Assembly (NCBI RefSeq): GCF_026020075.1
Contig: NZ_CP102772.1
Span: 2,790,001 to 2,854,000 of the forward strand
Direction: 5' to 3'
Origin: Bosea sp. NBC_00550
Lineage (GTDB): Bacteria > Pseudomonadota > Alphaproteobacteria > Rhizobiales > Beijerinckiaceae
Length of the DNA: 64,000 bases
Below the pieces are notes generated by a model that was given only the letters and a program-made list of their open reading frames with translations, was not told where the DNA came from and ran no database searches. The translations under genes were made by a program, and so were the position numbers. This document shows, in pieces, positions 46,990 to 57,189 of this stretch. Position 1 is the stretch's first letter. The number at the start of each line of letters is the position of its first letter.

Positions 46990-47363
46990 CGCGATCTCCG
47001 GTCGACGGGAAGGCGGAAACGAAGCAAGCATCGAGCCGACGCTTGCGGAACGATAGGGCCGGCCCGGCGAAACAGGCGCTGCAATTGCTCCGCCGATTTG
47101 CAAGCTTCTTTCGTGGCCCCGATGAAGGCGTCGGCATGCTCCACAATCGACCCGCAGCCGGCGGCCCGGCATCCGATGTGTCCGCCGCACCACATCCGCT
47201 GGCGGAAACGCCTTTCGCCATAATTGGTTAACCATACGCCCTAATGCCGCCACTTCGCCTTGTTCTGGCAAGGTCTCGTTTAGGTTGACGCTTCATTGAT
47301 GGAGCCATGCGAAGCCCTCTTCGAAGCGCGCCGCCAAAAGATTTGATCGCCCGGAGTTCAGCC
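46990..47363. other. Intergenic region upstream of pal
   Basis: About 370 nt between the divergent aldolase and pal starts. It must hold promoters for both. The AT-rich cataattggttaaccatac (47218-47236) is the most promoter-like part. The open frames across it have no recognisable product. Confidence 0.35.
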
Positions 47364-47879
47364 ATGATGACCACTCTCTTCACCGGCGGCCGTGCCGTCC
47401 GTTTCGCCGCCGCCATTGCCGCAACGCTCGCACTCGGCGCCTGCGCCAAGGATCAGAACGCGGATGCCTCGGGCTTCGGCGCCGGCGGCGCCGCGACGCC
47501 CGGCAGCGCGCAGGACTTCGTCGTCAATGTCGGCGACCGCGTCTTCTTCGAGACCGACTCCACCGACCTGACCTCCACCGCCACCACCACGCTCGACAAG
47601 CAGGCCGGCTGGCTGCAGCGCTATCCGCGCTACACCTTCACGGTCGAGGGCCACGCCGACGAGCGCGGCACGCGCGAGTACAACTATTCGCTCGGCGCCC
47701 GCCGCGCCCAGACGGTGCGCGACTACCTCGCTTCGCGCGGCATCCAGGCCAACCGCATGCGCACCATCTCCTACGGCAAGGAGCGCCCGGTCGCGGTCTG
47801 CAACGACATCTCCTGCTGGTCGCAGAACCGCCGCTCCGTCACGGTGCTGGACGGCGCCGGCGGCGCGCCGGGCGTCTGA
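47364..47879 (+). CDS. pal: Peptidoglycan-associated lipoprotein Pal
   Basis: The 171-residue outer-membrane lipoprotein has a signal ending LALGAC (lipobox Cys) and an OmpA-like peptidoglycan-binding domain with VFFETDSTDLTSTATTTLDK, FTVEGHADERGTREYNYSLG and RRAQTVRDYLASRG. Two Cys near the end (VCNDISCWSQNRRS) are typical of alphaproteobacterial Pal. The start is one of two tandem ATGs (47364 or 47367) after cGGAGttcagcc. It has its own promoter region and a strong terminator, because an antisense gene separates it from tolB. Confidence 0.96.
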   Translation: MMTTLFTGGRAVRFAAAIAATLALGACAKDQNADASGFGAGGAATPGSAQDFVVNVGDRVFFETDSTDLTSTATTTLDKQAGWLQRYPRYTFTVEGHADERGTREYNYSLGARRAQTVRDYLASRGIQANRMRTISYGKERPVAVCNDISCWSQNRRSVTVLDGAGGAPGV

Positions 47880-47904
47880 TCGCAGCGAAAACGCACAATA
47901 AAAA

Positions 47905-47935
47905 AGACCCCGGACGGCGACGTCCGGGGTCTTTT
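47905..47935 (+). terminator. Rho-independent terminator of pal
   Basis: A perfect 11-bp stem (agaccccggac / gtccggggtct) with a 6-nt loop is preceded by an A-run and followed by TTT. Confidence 0.92.
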
Positions 47936-47954
47936 CGCTTATGGGCGAATTGCT

Positions 47955-48060
47955 GTCATTCTCGGGCGAAGCGAAGCGAAGCGCAGACCGACCCGAGAAT
48001 CTCGGACAGAAAGAGGCGCCTTTTCTTCCGGAGATGCTCGGGTCAAACCCGAGCATGACG
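47955..48060. repeat. REP-type palindromic repeat
   Basis: It begins gtcattctcgggcgaagcga and ends ctcgggtcaaacccgagcatgacg; bases 48048-48060 equal the IS110 target and are uninterrupted. It lies between pal and zapA, at one proposed inversion breakpoint. Confidence 0.85.
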
Positions 48061-48074
48061 ACGCGTGGTCTTTC

Positions 48075-48443
48075 TCAACCCGCCGGCGTCGGGATCAGGC
48101 TCTTGGCGACGCCCTCGATCCGCTCGGCCGCCGCGACGAGCGCTTCCGCCGCACGGTCCTCGACATCGCTCAAGCGCTGGTCGGCGGCACCGGCATCGCC
48201 CCGTATCGCGGCATGATCGGCCTCGAGCCGCGCCAGCCTCTGCCTGAGTTCATGCACCTCGTCGGCCACCATCAGCGCCGCCATGACATGCAGCCGCATG
48301 TCGCCGATCTCGCCGAAGGCCTGCCGCATCTCGCCGATCTTGTCGTCATAGAACTTGGCCAGCCCCTCCAGATGCGGTTCCTCGCCCTCACCGCAGGCCA
48401 TGCGGTACGCCTTGCCGGCGATCATGACGTTGACTTGCGGCAT
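48075..48443 (-). CDS. zapA: Cell division protein ZapA
   Basis: This small cytoplasmic protein bundles FtsZ filaments. The 122-residue product has the globular start MPQVNVMIAGKAYRMACGEG, LEGLAKFYDDKIGEMR and the long helix MRLHVMAALMVADEVHELRQ followed by a coiled coil. It is 20 nt downstream of the DUF4164 gene on the same strand, a pairing common in Rhizobiales. In many relatives the 6S RNA and fau follow; here they are 20 kb away. Confidence 0.93.
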   Translation of the reverse strand: MPQVNVMIAGKAYRMACGEGEEPHLEGLAKFYDDKIGEMRQAFGEIGDMRLHVMAALMVADEVHELRQRLARLEADHAAIRGDAGAADQRLSDVEDRAAEALVAAAERIEGVAKSLIPTPAG

Positions 48444-48463
48444 CCGCTGTCCTGCCTCTCTGT

Positions 48464-48772
48464 CTAGCTCGCTTCGGGCTCGGCCGGCTGCTGCGCCTGC
48501 ACGCGGTCGATCACGGCACCGATGACGTTCATCGCCCGCTCCAGCCGCTGATCGACATCGGCCGCCGCAGTCTCGACATGGCCGAGCCGCGCCATCGCGC
48601 CGTCGAGATCGGCCGCGAGCCGCGCCCGATCGTCCTGCATCAGCGCCAGTTCCGTTTCGAGATTGCCCCGGCCGCGTTCGGATTCGATCCGCCGCCGCGC
48701 CGCCGCCTCGAGCTGCGCAAGCGCGCCGTCGAGACGCGCCAGCGCATTGTCCAACATCAGGCTCGCCACCAT
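48464..48772 (-). CDS. DUF4164 coiled-coil protein
   Basis: The 102-residue, almost wholly helical protein (ALARLDGALAQLEAAARRRI, DDRARLAADLDGAMARL) matches the DUF4164 pattern of small coiled-coil proteins encoded next to zapA. A role with ZapA at the division site is inferred only from this conserved neighbourhood. I chose the start at 48772; the much longer open frame upstream is antisense to tkt and is a shadow. Confidence 0.8.
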   Translation of the reverse strand: MVASLMLDNALARLDGALAQLEAAARRRIESERGRGNLETELALMQDDRARLAADLDGAMARLGHVETAAADVDQRLERAMNVIGAVIDRVQAQQPAEPEAS

Positions 48773-49111
48773 CGCTCTCCTTTCAGACCGAAGCCGGCTC
48801 ACACGATTCGTGACTGAATTTACAGCAGAACGCCGGAAAACAGGAATCGCTCCGAAGACCCGGAAGCACCGCCTCGCAGGCACTTGCCCGCCATGCTTCA
48901 GACGCCGTCTGCGGAAAACCGGCAAAAGCCAGCCCCTGCGACCTCGAAAGCCGGATTCCGCGAATTGACTCGACCCGAGGGCAAGGCCTAATCCACCCGT
49001 CCTTTTCGAAGCTTGCCAAGCCAGCCAGCAACACTTCCAGCAAGCCCTCCCGCCTGCCCCATGCCGGCTCGGAGCGGCCCTCCCGCCCGCCAGACGGAGC
49101 CTGTGATCACC
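48773..49111. other. Divergent intergenic region between DUF4164 and tkt
   Basis: About 340 nt; the segment 48800-48850 is relatively AT-rich (actgaatttacagcagaacg) and likely carries promoters. I found no RNA gene, repeat or convincing small gene here. Confidence 0.35.
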
Positions 49112-51109
49112 ATGACCACCATCGACCGTGCCCAGCACAACAAGCTCGCCAACGCCATCCGCGGCCTGGCGATGGACGGCGTCGAGAAGGCCAAGTCCGG
49201 CCATCCCGGCCTGCCGATGGGCGCCGCCGACGTCGCCACCGTGCTGTTCACCCGCGTGATGAAGTACGACGCCGCCGATCCGCGCTGGCCCGATCGCGAC
49301 CGCTTCGTGCTCTCCGCCGGCCATGGCTCGATGCTGCTCTACGCCTTGCTCTATCTCACCGGCGCGCCGGGCATGGCGCTCGACGACCTCAAGGCCTTCC
49401 GCCAGGTCGGCTCGAAGACTCCCGGCCATCCCGAGAACTTCGAGACCGCCGGCGTCGAGACCACCACCGGCCCGCTCGGCCAGGGTCTGGCGACCTCTGT
49501 CGGCATGGCGATGGCCGAGCGCATGCTCGCCGCGGAGTTCGGCAGGAAGGTCGTCGACCACCACACCTACGTCCTCGCCTCGGACGGCGACCTGATGGAG
49601 GGCATCAGCCAGGAGGCCATCGCGCTGGCCGGCCACCAGAAGCTCAACAAGCTGATCGTGCTCTGGGACGACAACGGCATCTCGATCGACGGCCCGCTCT
49701 CGATTTCCGACAATGTCGATCAGGTCGCCCGCTTCAAGGCCTGCGGCTGGCGCTCGGAGCGCGTCGATGGCCATGATCCCGACGCCATCGAGGCGGCCAT
49801 CCGCCGCGCCCAGAAGTCCAACAAGCCGACCATGATCGCCTGCAAGACCGTGATCGGCTTCGGCGCGCCGAAGAAAGCCGGCACCTCCAAGGCCCATGGC
49901 GAGCCGCTCGGCGCCGAGGAGCTCGCTGCCGCCAAGCAGGCGCTCGGCATCACCGGCGGCGCCTTTGAGGTCGCGGCCGACCTGCTCAAGGCCTGGCGCG
50001 GCTTCGGTGCGGCCGGCACTGCCGCCCACAAGGAGTGGAAGGAGCGCTTCGCGACCCTGTCCGAGCGCAAGCGCGGCGATTTCGAGCGCCGCATTGCCCA
50101 TACCGTCCCGGCCAAGCTCGACAAGACGATCCTCGCCCACAAGAAGGCGCTGATCGCGGCGCCGCAGGCCGTCGCCACGCGCAAGGCCTCGGAGCTGGCG
50201 CTGGAAGCGATCATCCCGGTCATGCCGGAGCTGGTGATGGGCTCGGCCGACCTGACGCCGTCCAACAACACCCGCACCAAGGCCGCCGAGGATTTCACGC
50301 CCAAGACCCCCAAGGGCCGCTATGTCCGCTACGGCATCCGCGAGCACGGCATGGCCGCGGCGATGAACGGCATCACCCTGCATGGCGGCTTCCGCACCGC
50401 GAGCGGCACCTTCCTGGTCTTCGCCGACTATGCCCGCCCCGCCATGCGCCTCGCCGCGCTGATGGGGCTGCCGGTCGTCTATGTCATGACGCACGACTCG
50501 ATCGGCCTCGGTGAGGACGGCCCGACCCACCAGCCGGTCGAGCACCTCGCCTCGCTGCGCTCGATGCCGAACATGCGCGTCTTCCGCCCGGCCGACACGA
50601 TCGAGACCGCGGAAGCCTGGCAGGCCGCGCTGGAGCGCACCGACGGGCCGACGGTCCTCGCCCTCTCGCGCCAGAACCTGCCGCAGCTGCGCACCGACGC
50701 CACCGCGAAGAACCGCTCGGCGGCCGGCGCCTACGAGCTGCTGGCGGCCGAGGGCGGCAAGGCCCAGGTCTCGCTCTTCGCCTCGGGTTCCGAGGTCGAG
50801 CTCGCCGTCGCCGCCCGCAAGCTGCTGGCCGAGAAGGGCGTGCGCGCCCGCGTCGTCTCGGTGCCCTCGCTGGAGCTCTTCCTGGCGCAGGACGAGGCGA
50901 CCCAGGCCGAGGTCGTCGGCAGCGCGCCCATCAAGATCGCAGTCGAGGCCGGCGTGCGCTTCGGCTGGGATGCGGTGATCGGCCATGACGGCACCTTCGT
51001 CGGCATGCACTCCTTCGGGGCGAGCGGCCCCTACAAGGAGGTCTACAAGCACTTCGGCATCACGGCGGAAGCGGTCGCCGAGGCGGCGATGAAGAAGCAC
51101 AACGCCTGA
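49112..51109 (+). CDS. tkt: Transketolase
   Basis: This thiamine-diphosphate enzyme exchanges two-carbon units among sugar phosphates in the pentose-phosphate or Calvin pathway. The 665-residue product has [20 protein letters not shown], the cofactor motif [20 protein letters not shown] through [26 protein letters not shown], and the transketolase loop [21 protein letters not shown] chose the ATG at 49112, giving the common N-terminus [20 protein letters not shown]. It begins a plus-strand series tkt-gap-x-y-pgk-fba. Confidence 0.97.
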   Translation: MTTIDRAQHNKLANAIRGLAMDGVEKAKSGHPGLPMGAADVATVLFTRVMKYDAADPRWPDRDRFVLSAGHGSMLLYALLYLTGAPGMALDDLKAFRQVGSKTPGHPENFETAGVETTTGPLGQGLATSVGMAMAERMLAAEFGRKVVDHHTYVLASDGDLMEGISQEAIALAGHQKLNKLIVLWDDNGISIDGPLSISDNVDQVARFKACGWRSERVDGHDPDAIEAAIRRAQKSNKPTMIACKTVIGFGAPKKAGTSKAHGEPLGAEELAAAKQALGITGGAFEVAADLLKAWRGFGAAGTAAHKEWKERFATLSERKRGDFERRIAHTVPAKLDKTILAHKKALIAAPQAVATRKASELALEAIIPVMPELVMGSADLTPSNNTRTKAAEDFTPKTPKGRYVRYGIREHGMAAAMNGITLHGGFRTASGTFLVFADYARPAMRLAALMGLPVVYVMTHDSIGLGEDGPTHQPVEHLASLRSMPNMRVFRPADTIETAEAWQAALERTDGPTVLALSRQNLPQLRTDATAKNRSAAGAYELLAAEGGKAQVSLFASGSEVELAVAARKLLAEKGVRARVVSVPSLELFLAQDEATQAEVVGSAPIKIAVEAGVRFGWDAVIGHDGTFVGMHSFGASGPYKEVYKHFGITAEAVAEAAMKKHNA

Positions 51110-51228
51110 TTTTCGATAGAACGGGCTGAGATTCCCAGATCGGGTCTTGCGTTCGGCCATGCTTTGGCCGAATTGCCCGCGTGGATAGCGACGGCTGCGC
51201 CGGTTCGCTCGGCGAAGGAGAGGAAGAC

Positions 51229-52239
<1,011 letters not shown>

Positions 52240-52249
52240 TCCATCGCCG

Positions 52250-52273
52250 CCATACCTCCGAAAGGGGGTATGG
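52250..52273 (+). other. Hairpin downstream of gap without T-run
   Basis: A perfect 10-bp stem ccatacctcc / gggggtatgg closed by GAAA, 10 nt after the gap stop. A stable GNRA-type loop and no T-run suggest an RNA-stability or processing element between gap and the downstream genes. Confidence 0.6.
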
Positions 52274-52342
52274 TGCATGAAAGCGGGGCCGCAAGCCGCT
52301 CGCGGCGCGGCCCCGTCATTTCCGCCAAGCTACGGAGAGCCT

Positions 52343-52840
52343 ATGGCCAAGATCGAGCCGACCGTCATGTCCCCGGCGCCCACCGACGCGCCAGCCGTGA
52401 CGCCGCCCCCCGCATTCAGCCCCGCTCCCGCAGCCGCGACGCAGCCGCCGGCCGCTCCGGCCGTCATTGTCGGCTCTGCCGTGCCGGCCTCTGCCGAAAC
52501 CGCAGCGAAGTCCGATCCGCGCCAGCTCGACCAGCTCTCGCGCATCGAGGAGAAGGCAGCCCGCATCGAGGAGAAGTTCGCGCGCTACGAGGCCGTGCTG
52601 ACCCGCGCCGAGGCCTCGCTGGAGCGCAGCGCCCATAAGGTCGACGCCGCCGCCGGCACCATGGATTTCGCCGCGATCCGCAACGAGATCGCCGCCCTGC
52701 GCAATCGCATCGACGCGACGCCGCGCGCCGGCACGCTGTTCATGACCGCGATCGTCACCTCGGTGCTCACCGTCATCCTCACCATCCTGGTGCTGAAGTT
52801 CGGCGTGCCCGGCCTGTTCGGGGGTCTGCTGCCGCGATGA
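52343..52840 (+). CDS. Membrane-anchored coiled-coil hypothetical protein
   Basis: The 165-residue protein has a Pro/Ala-rich N-terminal third (DAPAVTPPPAFSPAPAAATQ), a charged coiled coil (LDQLSRIEEKAARIEEKFAR) and one C-terminal helix (FMTAIVTSVLTVILTILVLK). This topology puts the coiled coil in the cytoplasm. No family is recognised. The ATG at 52343 follows GGAGAG; its stop overlaps the start of the DUF1089 gene by 4 nt, so these two unknowns are translated together between gap and pgk. Confidence 0.75.
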   Translation: MAKIEPTVMSPAPTDAPAVTPPPAFSPAPAAATQPPAAPAVIVGSAVPASAETAAKSDPRQLDQLSRIEEKAARIEEKFARYEAVLTRAEASLERSAHKVDAAAGTMDFAAIRNEIAALRNRIDATPRAGTLFMTAIVTSVLTVILTILVLKFGVPGLFGGLLPR

Positions 52841-53409
52841 GCTTCCGGGACGTCGCCCTTCTCGCCGAGCCGCGCAGCCTGCGCTGGCGGCCGGTCGAGG
52901 GCATCGGACTGGAGCATTTCACGCTGCGCGGCACGCCGGCCGGCATCCGCGCCGAATCCGTGGTGATCGGCGAGCGCGGCGGCGGAGAGCCCTACGGCGT
53001 TTCCTACGCCATCGATTGCGATCCGGGCTTTGCCGTGACGGCCTTGACGATCGCGACCACCGATGGGCGCCGCGTCTTCCTGGAGCGGCGCGACGGCATT
53101 TGGCGCGATGTCTTCGGCGAGCACCTGCCCGCTTTCGACGACTGCGTCGACATCGACCTCGCCGGCACGCCCTTCACCAACACGCTGCCGATCCGCCGCG
53201 AAAGCTGGCAGCCCGGCCAGAGCCGCGAATTCGCGATGCTCTACATCCCCTTCGACAGCTTCGTGCCGCGGCTCGACCGGCAGGTCTACACCTGCCTGGA
53301 GCCGCGCCTGTTCCGCTATCAGGCGGCCGACCGCAGCTTCGAGGCCGAATTGCCTGTCGACGATGACGGCCTCGTCCTCGATTATCCCAGCCTGTTCGAA
53401 CGCATCTGA
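52837..53409 (+). CDS. Putative glycolipid-binding protein (DUF1089)
   Basis: The 190-residue protein has the pattern of the DUF1089/PA1994-type 'putative glycolipid-binding' fold: [59 protein letters not shown] and [20 protein letters not shown]. The fold resembles periplasmic lipoprotein carriers, yet no signal peptide is present. Lipid binding is inferred from structure-based family naming. The start overlaps the upstream stop and pgk begins 10 nt downstream. Confidence 0.85.
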   Translation: MSFRDVALLAEPRSLRWRPVEGIGLEHFTLRGTPAGIRAESVVIGERGGGEPYGVSYAIDCDPGFAVTALTIATTDGRRVFLERRDGIWRDVFGEHLPAFDDCVDIDLAGTPFTNTLPIRRESWQPGQSREFAMLYIPFDSFVPRLDRQVYTCLEPRLFRYQAADRSFEAELPVDDDGLVLDYPSLFERI

Positions 53410-53419
53410 AGAGACGCCG

Positions 53420-54613
53420 ATGACCGCCTTCCGCACCCTCGACGACGCCGATCTCGCCGGCAAGCGCGTGCTTGTCCGCGTCGACCTCAACGTTCCCATG
53501 GAGGACGGCAAGGTCAGCGACACCACCCGCATCGACCGCATGCTGCCGACCATCCGCGAAATCGCCGACAAGGGCGGCAAGGTCATCCTCCTCGCCCATT
53601 TCGGCCGCCCCAAGGGCCGCGACGACAAGAACAGCCTGAAGCAGATCGTGCCGGCCCTCGCCCAGGCGCTCGGCCGCCCTGTCACCTTCGTCGACGACTG
53701 CATCGGCGATGATGTCGCCAAGGCCGTCGCGGCGGCTGATAACGGCGACGTGCTCCTGCTGGAGAACACCCGCTTTCACGCTGGCGACGAGAAGAACGAC
53801 CCGGACTTCGTGAAGGCGATCGCCGCCAATGGCGACGTCTACGTCAACGACGCCTTCTCGGCCGCCCACCGCGCCCATGCCTCGACGGAAGGCCTCGCCC
53901 ATGTCCTGCCGGCCTATGCCGGCCGCACCATGCAGGCCGAGCTGGAGGCGCTGTCCGCCGGCCTCGACAATCCGGCCCGGCCGGTGATGGCGATCGTCGG
54001 CGGCGCCAAGGTCTCGACCAAGCTCGAGCTGCTCGGCAACCTCGTCAGGAAAGTCGGCGTGCTCGCCATCGGTGGCGGCATGGCCAACACCTTCCTCGCC
54101 GCGCGCGGCGTCAATGTCGGCAAGTCGCTCTGCGAGCATGATCTCGTCGGCACCGCCCGCGAGATCGAGGAGAAGGCCAGGGCCGCCGGCTGCGAGATCC
54201 TGCTGCCGGTCGATGCGTTGGTCGCACGCGAGTTCAAGGCCCATCCCAGCTACCGGGTCGTGCCGGTCGACGGTGTCGAGGCCGACGAGATGATCCTCGA
54301 TGCCGGCCCGCTCAGCATCGCCGAAGTCGTGCTGCGTCTGGAGAAGGTGAAGACGCTGGTCTGGAACGGCCCCTTCGGCGCCTTCGAATTACCGCCCTTC
54401 GACACCGCGACCGTCGCCGTCGCCAAGGCCGCGGCCAGGCGCGTCAAGGCCGGCAAACTCGTCGCGGTCGCGGGCGGCGGCGACACCGTATCCGCGATGA
54501 ACCATGCCGGCGTCGCGGATGACCTCACCTATGTCTCGACGGCGGGTGGCGCCTTCCTCGAATGGATGGAAGGCAAGGCCCTCCCGGGCGTCGAGGCGCT
54601 GCGGAAGGCGTAA
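53420..54613 (+). CDS. pgk: Phosphoglycerate kinase
   Basis: It transfers phosphate between 1,3-bisphosphoglycerate and ADP. The 397-residue product has [20 protein letters not shown], the substrate-binding [37 protein letters not shown] and the nucleotide loop [10 protein letters not shown] plus [13 protein letters not shown]. It lies 10 nt after the DUF1089 gene and 143 nt before fba. Confidence 0.98.
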   Translation: MTAFRTLDDADLAGKRVLVRVDLNVPMEDGKVSDTTRIDRMLPTIREIADKGGKVILLAHFGRPKGRDDKNSLKQIVPALAQALGRPVTFVDDCIGDDVAKAVAAADNGDVLLLENTRFHAGDEKNDPDFVKAIAANGDVYVNDAFSAAHRAHASTEGLAHVLPAYAGRTMQAELEALSAGLDNPARPVMAIVGGAKVSTKLELLGNLVRKVGVLAIGGGMANTFLAARGVNVGKSLCEHDLVGTAREIEEKARAAGCEILLPVDALVAREFKAHPSYRVVPVDGVEADEMILDAGPLSIAEVVLRLEKVKTLVWNGPFGAFELPPFDTATVAVAKAAARRVKAGKLVAVAGGGDTVSAMNHAGVADDLTYVSTAGGAFLEWMEGKALPGVEALRKA

Positions 54614-54634
54614 GGCACGGAAACGGCATTGAAT

Positions 54635-54660
54635 CGGCCGCTCCGGCGACGGGGCGGCCG
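54635..54660 (+). terminator. Possible terminator or attenuator after pgk
   Basis: A 10-bp GC-rich stem with one G-T pair (cggccgctcc / ggggcggccg) and a 6-nt loop, followed by ttcgcatttt. The T-run is displaced, so termination may be partial. Confidence 0.55.
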
Positions 54661-54756
54661 TTCGCATTTTAAGCTTTTTGCCGCTTTCGCTTTGCGCGGG
54701 CGGCGCTTCCGCACTACATCCTCCGACATACCGATTAGCCAAAGGGGAGTGCCATC

Positions 54757-55839
54757 GTGGCCCGTATCACGCTTCGCCAGTTGCTCGACCACGCCGCCGA
54801 GAACGACTACGGCGTGCCCGCTTTCAACATCAACAACATGGAGCAGGCGCTGGCGATCATGGCGGCGGCGGATGCGACCGACGCGCCCGTCATCATCCAG
54901 GCCTCGCGCGGCGCCCGCAGCTATGCCAACGACATCATGCTCAAGCACATGATGGACGCCGTCACCGAGATCTATCCGCATATCCCGGTCTGCGTGCATC
55001 TCGACCACGGCAACGAGCCGTCGACCTGCATGACCGCGATCCAGGCCGGCTTCACCTCGGTGATGATGGACGGCTCGCTCAAGGCCGACGGCAAGACCCC
55101 GGGCGACTGGGACTACAATGTCGGCGTGACCAAGACCGTCACCGACATGGCCCATCTCGGCGGCATCTCCGTCGAAGGAGAGCTCGGCGTCCTGGGTTCG
55201 CTTGAAAGCGGCGAGGGCGAGAAGGAGGACGGTCACGGCTTCGAGGGCAAGCTCAGCCACGACCAGCTCCTGACCAACCCGGACGAAGCCGTGAAGTTCG
55301 TCGCCGAGACGAAGGTCGATGCACTCGCCATCGCCATGGGCACCTCGCACGGCGCCTACAAGTTCACCCGCAAGCCGGACGGCGCGATCCTCGCGATGAA
55401 CGTCATCGAGGAGATCCACAAGAAGCTGCCGAACATGCATCTCGTCATGCACGGCTCCTCCTCGGTTCCGCAGGACCTCCAGGACATCATCAACCAGTAT
55501 GGCGGCAAGATGCCCCAGACCTGGGGCGTGCCGGTCGAGGAGATCCAGCGCGGCATCAAGCACGGCGTCCGCAAGATCAACATCGACACCGACAACCGGA
55601 TGGCGATGACCGGCCAGATCCGCAAGATCCTGTCCGAGAACCCCGGCGAGTTCGACCCGCGCAAATATCTGAAGCCCGCCATGGAGGCGATGACGAAGCT
55701 CTGCACGCTGCGCCTGCAGGAGTTCAACACCGCCGGCCAGGCCTCGAAGATCAAGCGCGTCATCACGCTGGCCGAGATGGCCAAGCGCTACGCCAAGGGC
55801 GAGCTCGACCCGACCTTCGGCGCCAAGAAGGCGGCGTGA
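54757..55839 (+). CDS. fba: Fructose-bisphosphate aldolase, class II
   Basis: The 360-residue zinc aldolase has [20 protein letters not shown], the zinc ligands in [14 protein letters not shown] and IMHGSS-like [34 protein letters not shown] and [17 protein letters not shown]. The length and the GLES-type insert match the Calvin-cycle subtype of class II aldolase found in proteobacteria, although no RuBisCO or phosphoribulokinase gene is in the window. The start is GTG at 54757 after AAAGGGGAG. Confidence 0.96.
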   Translation: MARITLRQLLDHAAENDYGVPAFNINNMEQALAIMAAADATDAPVIIQASRGARSYANDIMLKHMMDAVTEIYPHIPVCVHLDHGNEPSTCMTAIQAGFTSVMMDGSLKADGKTPGDWDYNVGVTKTVTDMAHLGGISVEGELGVLGSLESGEGEKEDGHGFEGKLSHDQLLTNPDEAVKFVAETKVDALAIAMGTSHGAYKFTRKPDGAILAMNVIEEIHKKLPNMHLVMHGSSSVPQDLQDIINQYGGKMPQTWGVPVEEIQRGIKHGVRKINIDTDNRMAMTGQIRKILSENPGEFDPRKYLKPAMEAMTKLCTLRLQEFNTAGQASKIKRVITLAEMAKRYAKGELDPTFGAKKAA

Positions 55840-55902
55840 CGCTTTGATCTACCCCCTCTCCCCCTGATCCCGGGGCTTGCCCGAGATCAGCTTCGCGAAG
55901 TG

Positions 55903-55928
55903 CCGAACTCGGCAACAGCCGAGTTCGG
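55903..55928 (+). other. Strong hairpin after fba
   Basis: A perfect 11-bp stem ccgaactcggc / gccgagttcgg with loop aaca, about 65 nt after the fba stop and without a T-run. It may act with Rho or stabilise the fba transcript. Confidence 0.55.
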
Positions 55929-56034
55929 TCGGGAGAAGGGAAAGCGGCGTGATACGGCCATGCGGGAGAGTCTCTTTCCGGCTGGGTGCATTTCTGATTC
56001 AAGAGGTCGAACCCCGCCGCCGAGCCCGCAATCC

Positions 56035-57189
56035 ATGTCGATCGTCTTCTCCGCCCTGGTCGCGGTCTTCGTCGGCTTCGCGGCTTCCGTCGCCGTCATC
56101 CTCTCGGCCGCGCACGCGCTCGGCGCCACGGCCGATCAGACCGTCTCCTGGGTCGCCGCGCTCGCCATCGGCACGGCCCTGCCGAGCATCTGGCTGTCCT
56201 GGCGTTACCGCATGCCGATGATCTGCGCCTGGTCGACGCCGGGCGCGGCCCTGATCGCCGCCGCCAGCGGCTTCGACATGGCCTCCGCCGTCGGCGCCTT
56301 CCTCGTCGCCGCCGTGCTGATGATGCTGACCGCGGCCTTGCGCCCGCTCGGCGGGTTGATCGAGCGCATCCCCATGCCGATCGCCTCGGCGATGCTGGCG
56401 GGCGTGATCTTCCGTTTCGTCGTCGCCGTCTTCGACGAGATGCGAATATCGCCGCTGCTCGTGCTGCCGCTGCTCGCGGTCTTCCTCGTCGCGCGGCTTC
56501 TCAATCCCTTCCTCGGCGTCATCGCGGCGCTGGTCGCCGGCATAGCCATCAGCTTCGCGGGCGGGCTCGCCCATTGGCCGGCAAGAGAGATCGCGCTCAC
56601 CGGCCTCGAATTCGTCACGCCGCGCTTCGATATTGCCGCCATGCTCGGAATCGGCGTCCCGCTCTATCTCGTCACCATGGCTGCCCAGAACCTGCCCGGC
56701 TTCGCCGTGCTCCGCGCGGCCGGCTATAACCCGCCGACGGCGCCGGCCCTGTTCGCCACCGGGTTCGTCTCGCTGCTGACCGCCCCCTTCGGCGCGCATA
56801 TGACCAACATGGCCGCGATTTCGGCCTCGATCTGCACCGGCGGCGACACCCATCCCGATCCGGCCCAGCGCTGGAAGGCCGGCGTCATCTACGGCTTCGC
56901 CTATCTCGTCGTCGCCGGCTGCACCGGCCTGCTGATCGCGCTGCTGCTCGCCCTGCCCAAGGCGTTGATCGTCGCCGTGGCTGGGCTGGGCCTCGTTGGC
57001 TCGTTCACCGGCGCGCTCGCGCAGGCGATGTCGTCCGACAAGGAGCGCTTCGCCGCGGTCATCGCCTTCGCCGTCGCAGCCTCCAGTCTCTCGCTTTTCG
57101 GCATCGGTTCTGCCTTCTGGAGTCTCGTTGCCGGGCTTAGCGTCTTGACATTGGACTTCGCTGCGGGCCGTTTGCGCAGCCGATCATGA
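56035..57189 (+). CDS. BenE-family benzoate/proton symporter
   Basis: The 384-residue protein has about 11-12 helices with the family blocks ALPSIWLSWRYRMPMICAWS-TPGAALI, GFVSLLTAPFGAHMTNMAAI and the ICTGGDTHPDP turn. The MP-(I/M)-x-x-AWSTPGAAL motif is diagnostic of BenE. The substrate may be benzoate or another aromatic acid; no catabolic genes are adjacent. I chose the ATG at 56035 because helix 1 starts there; an in-frame ATG at 55960 would add 25 residues. The stop overlaps the next gene by 4 nt. Confidence 0.88.
   Translation: MSIVFSALVAVFVGFAASVAVILSAAHALGATADQTVSWVAALAIGTALPSIWLSWRYRMPMICAWSTPGAALIAAASGFDMASAVGAFLVAAVLMMLTAALRPLGGLIERIPMPIASAMLAGVIFRFVVAVFDEMRISPLLVLPLLAVFLVARLLNPFLGVIAALVAGIAISFAGGLAHWPAREIALTGLEFVTPRFDIAAMLGIGVPLYLVTMAAQNLPGFAVLRAAGYNPPTAPALFATGFVSLLTAPFGAHMTNMAAISASICTGGDTHPDPAQRWKAGVIYGFAYLVVAGCTGLLIALLLALPKALIVAVAGLGLVGSFTGALAQAMSSDKERFAAVIAFAVAASSLSLFGIGSAFWSLVAGLSVLTLDFAAGRLRSRS

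Noticed and set aside
47350..48075. Minus-strand frame over pal
   Set aside because: Antisense to Pal and crossing a terminator and a REP; not plausible as a gene.
48464..51160. A very long minus-strand frame (898 codons) covering tkt antisense
   Set aside because: Only its last 102 codons (DUF4164) are real; the remainder is the GC-rich antisense of transketolase with Arg/Gly/Asp/His-biased composition and no domain.
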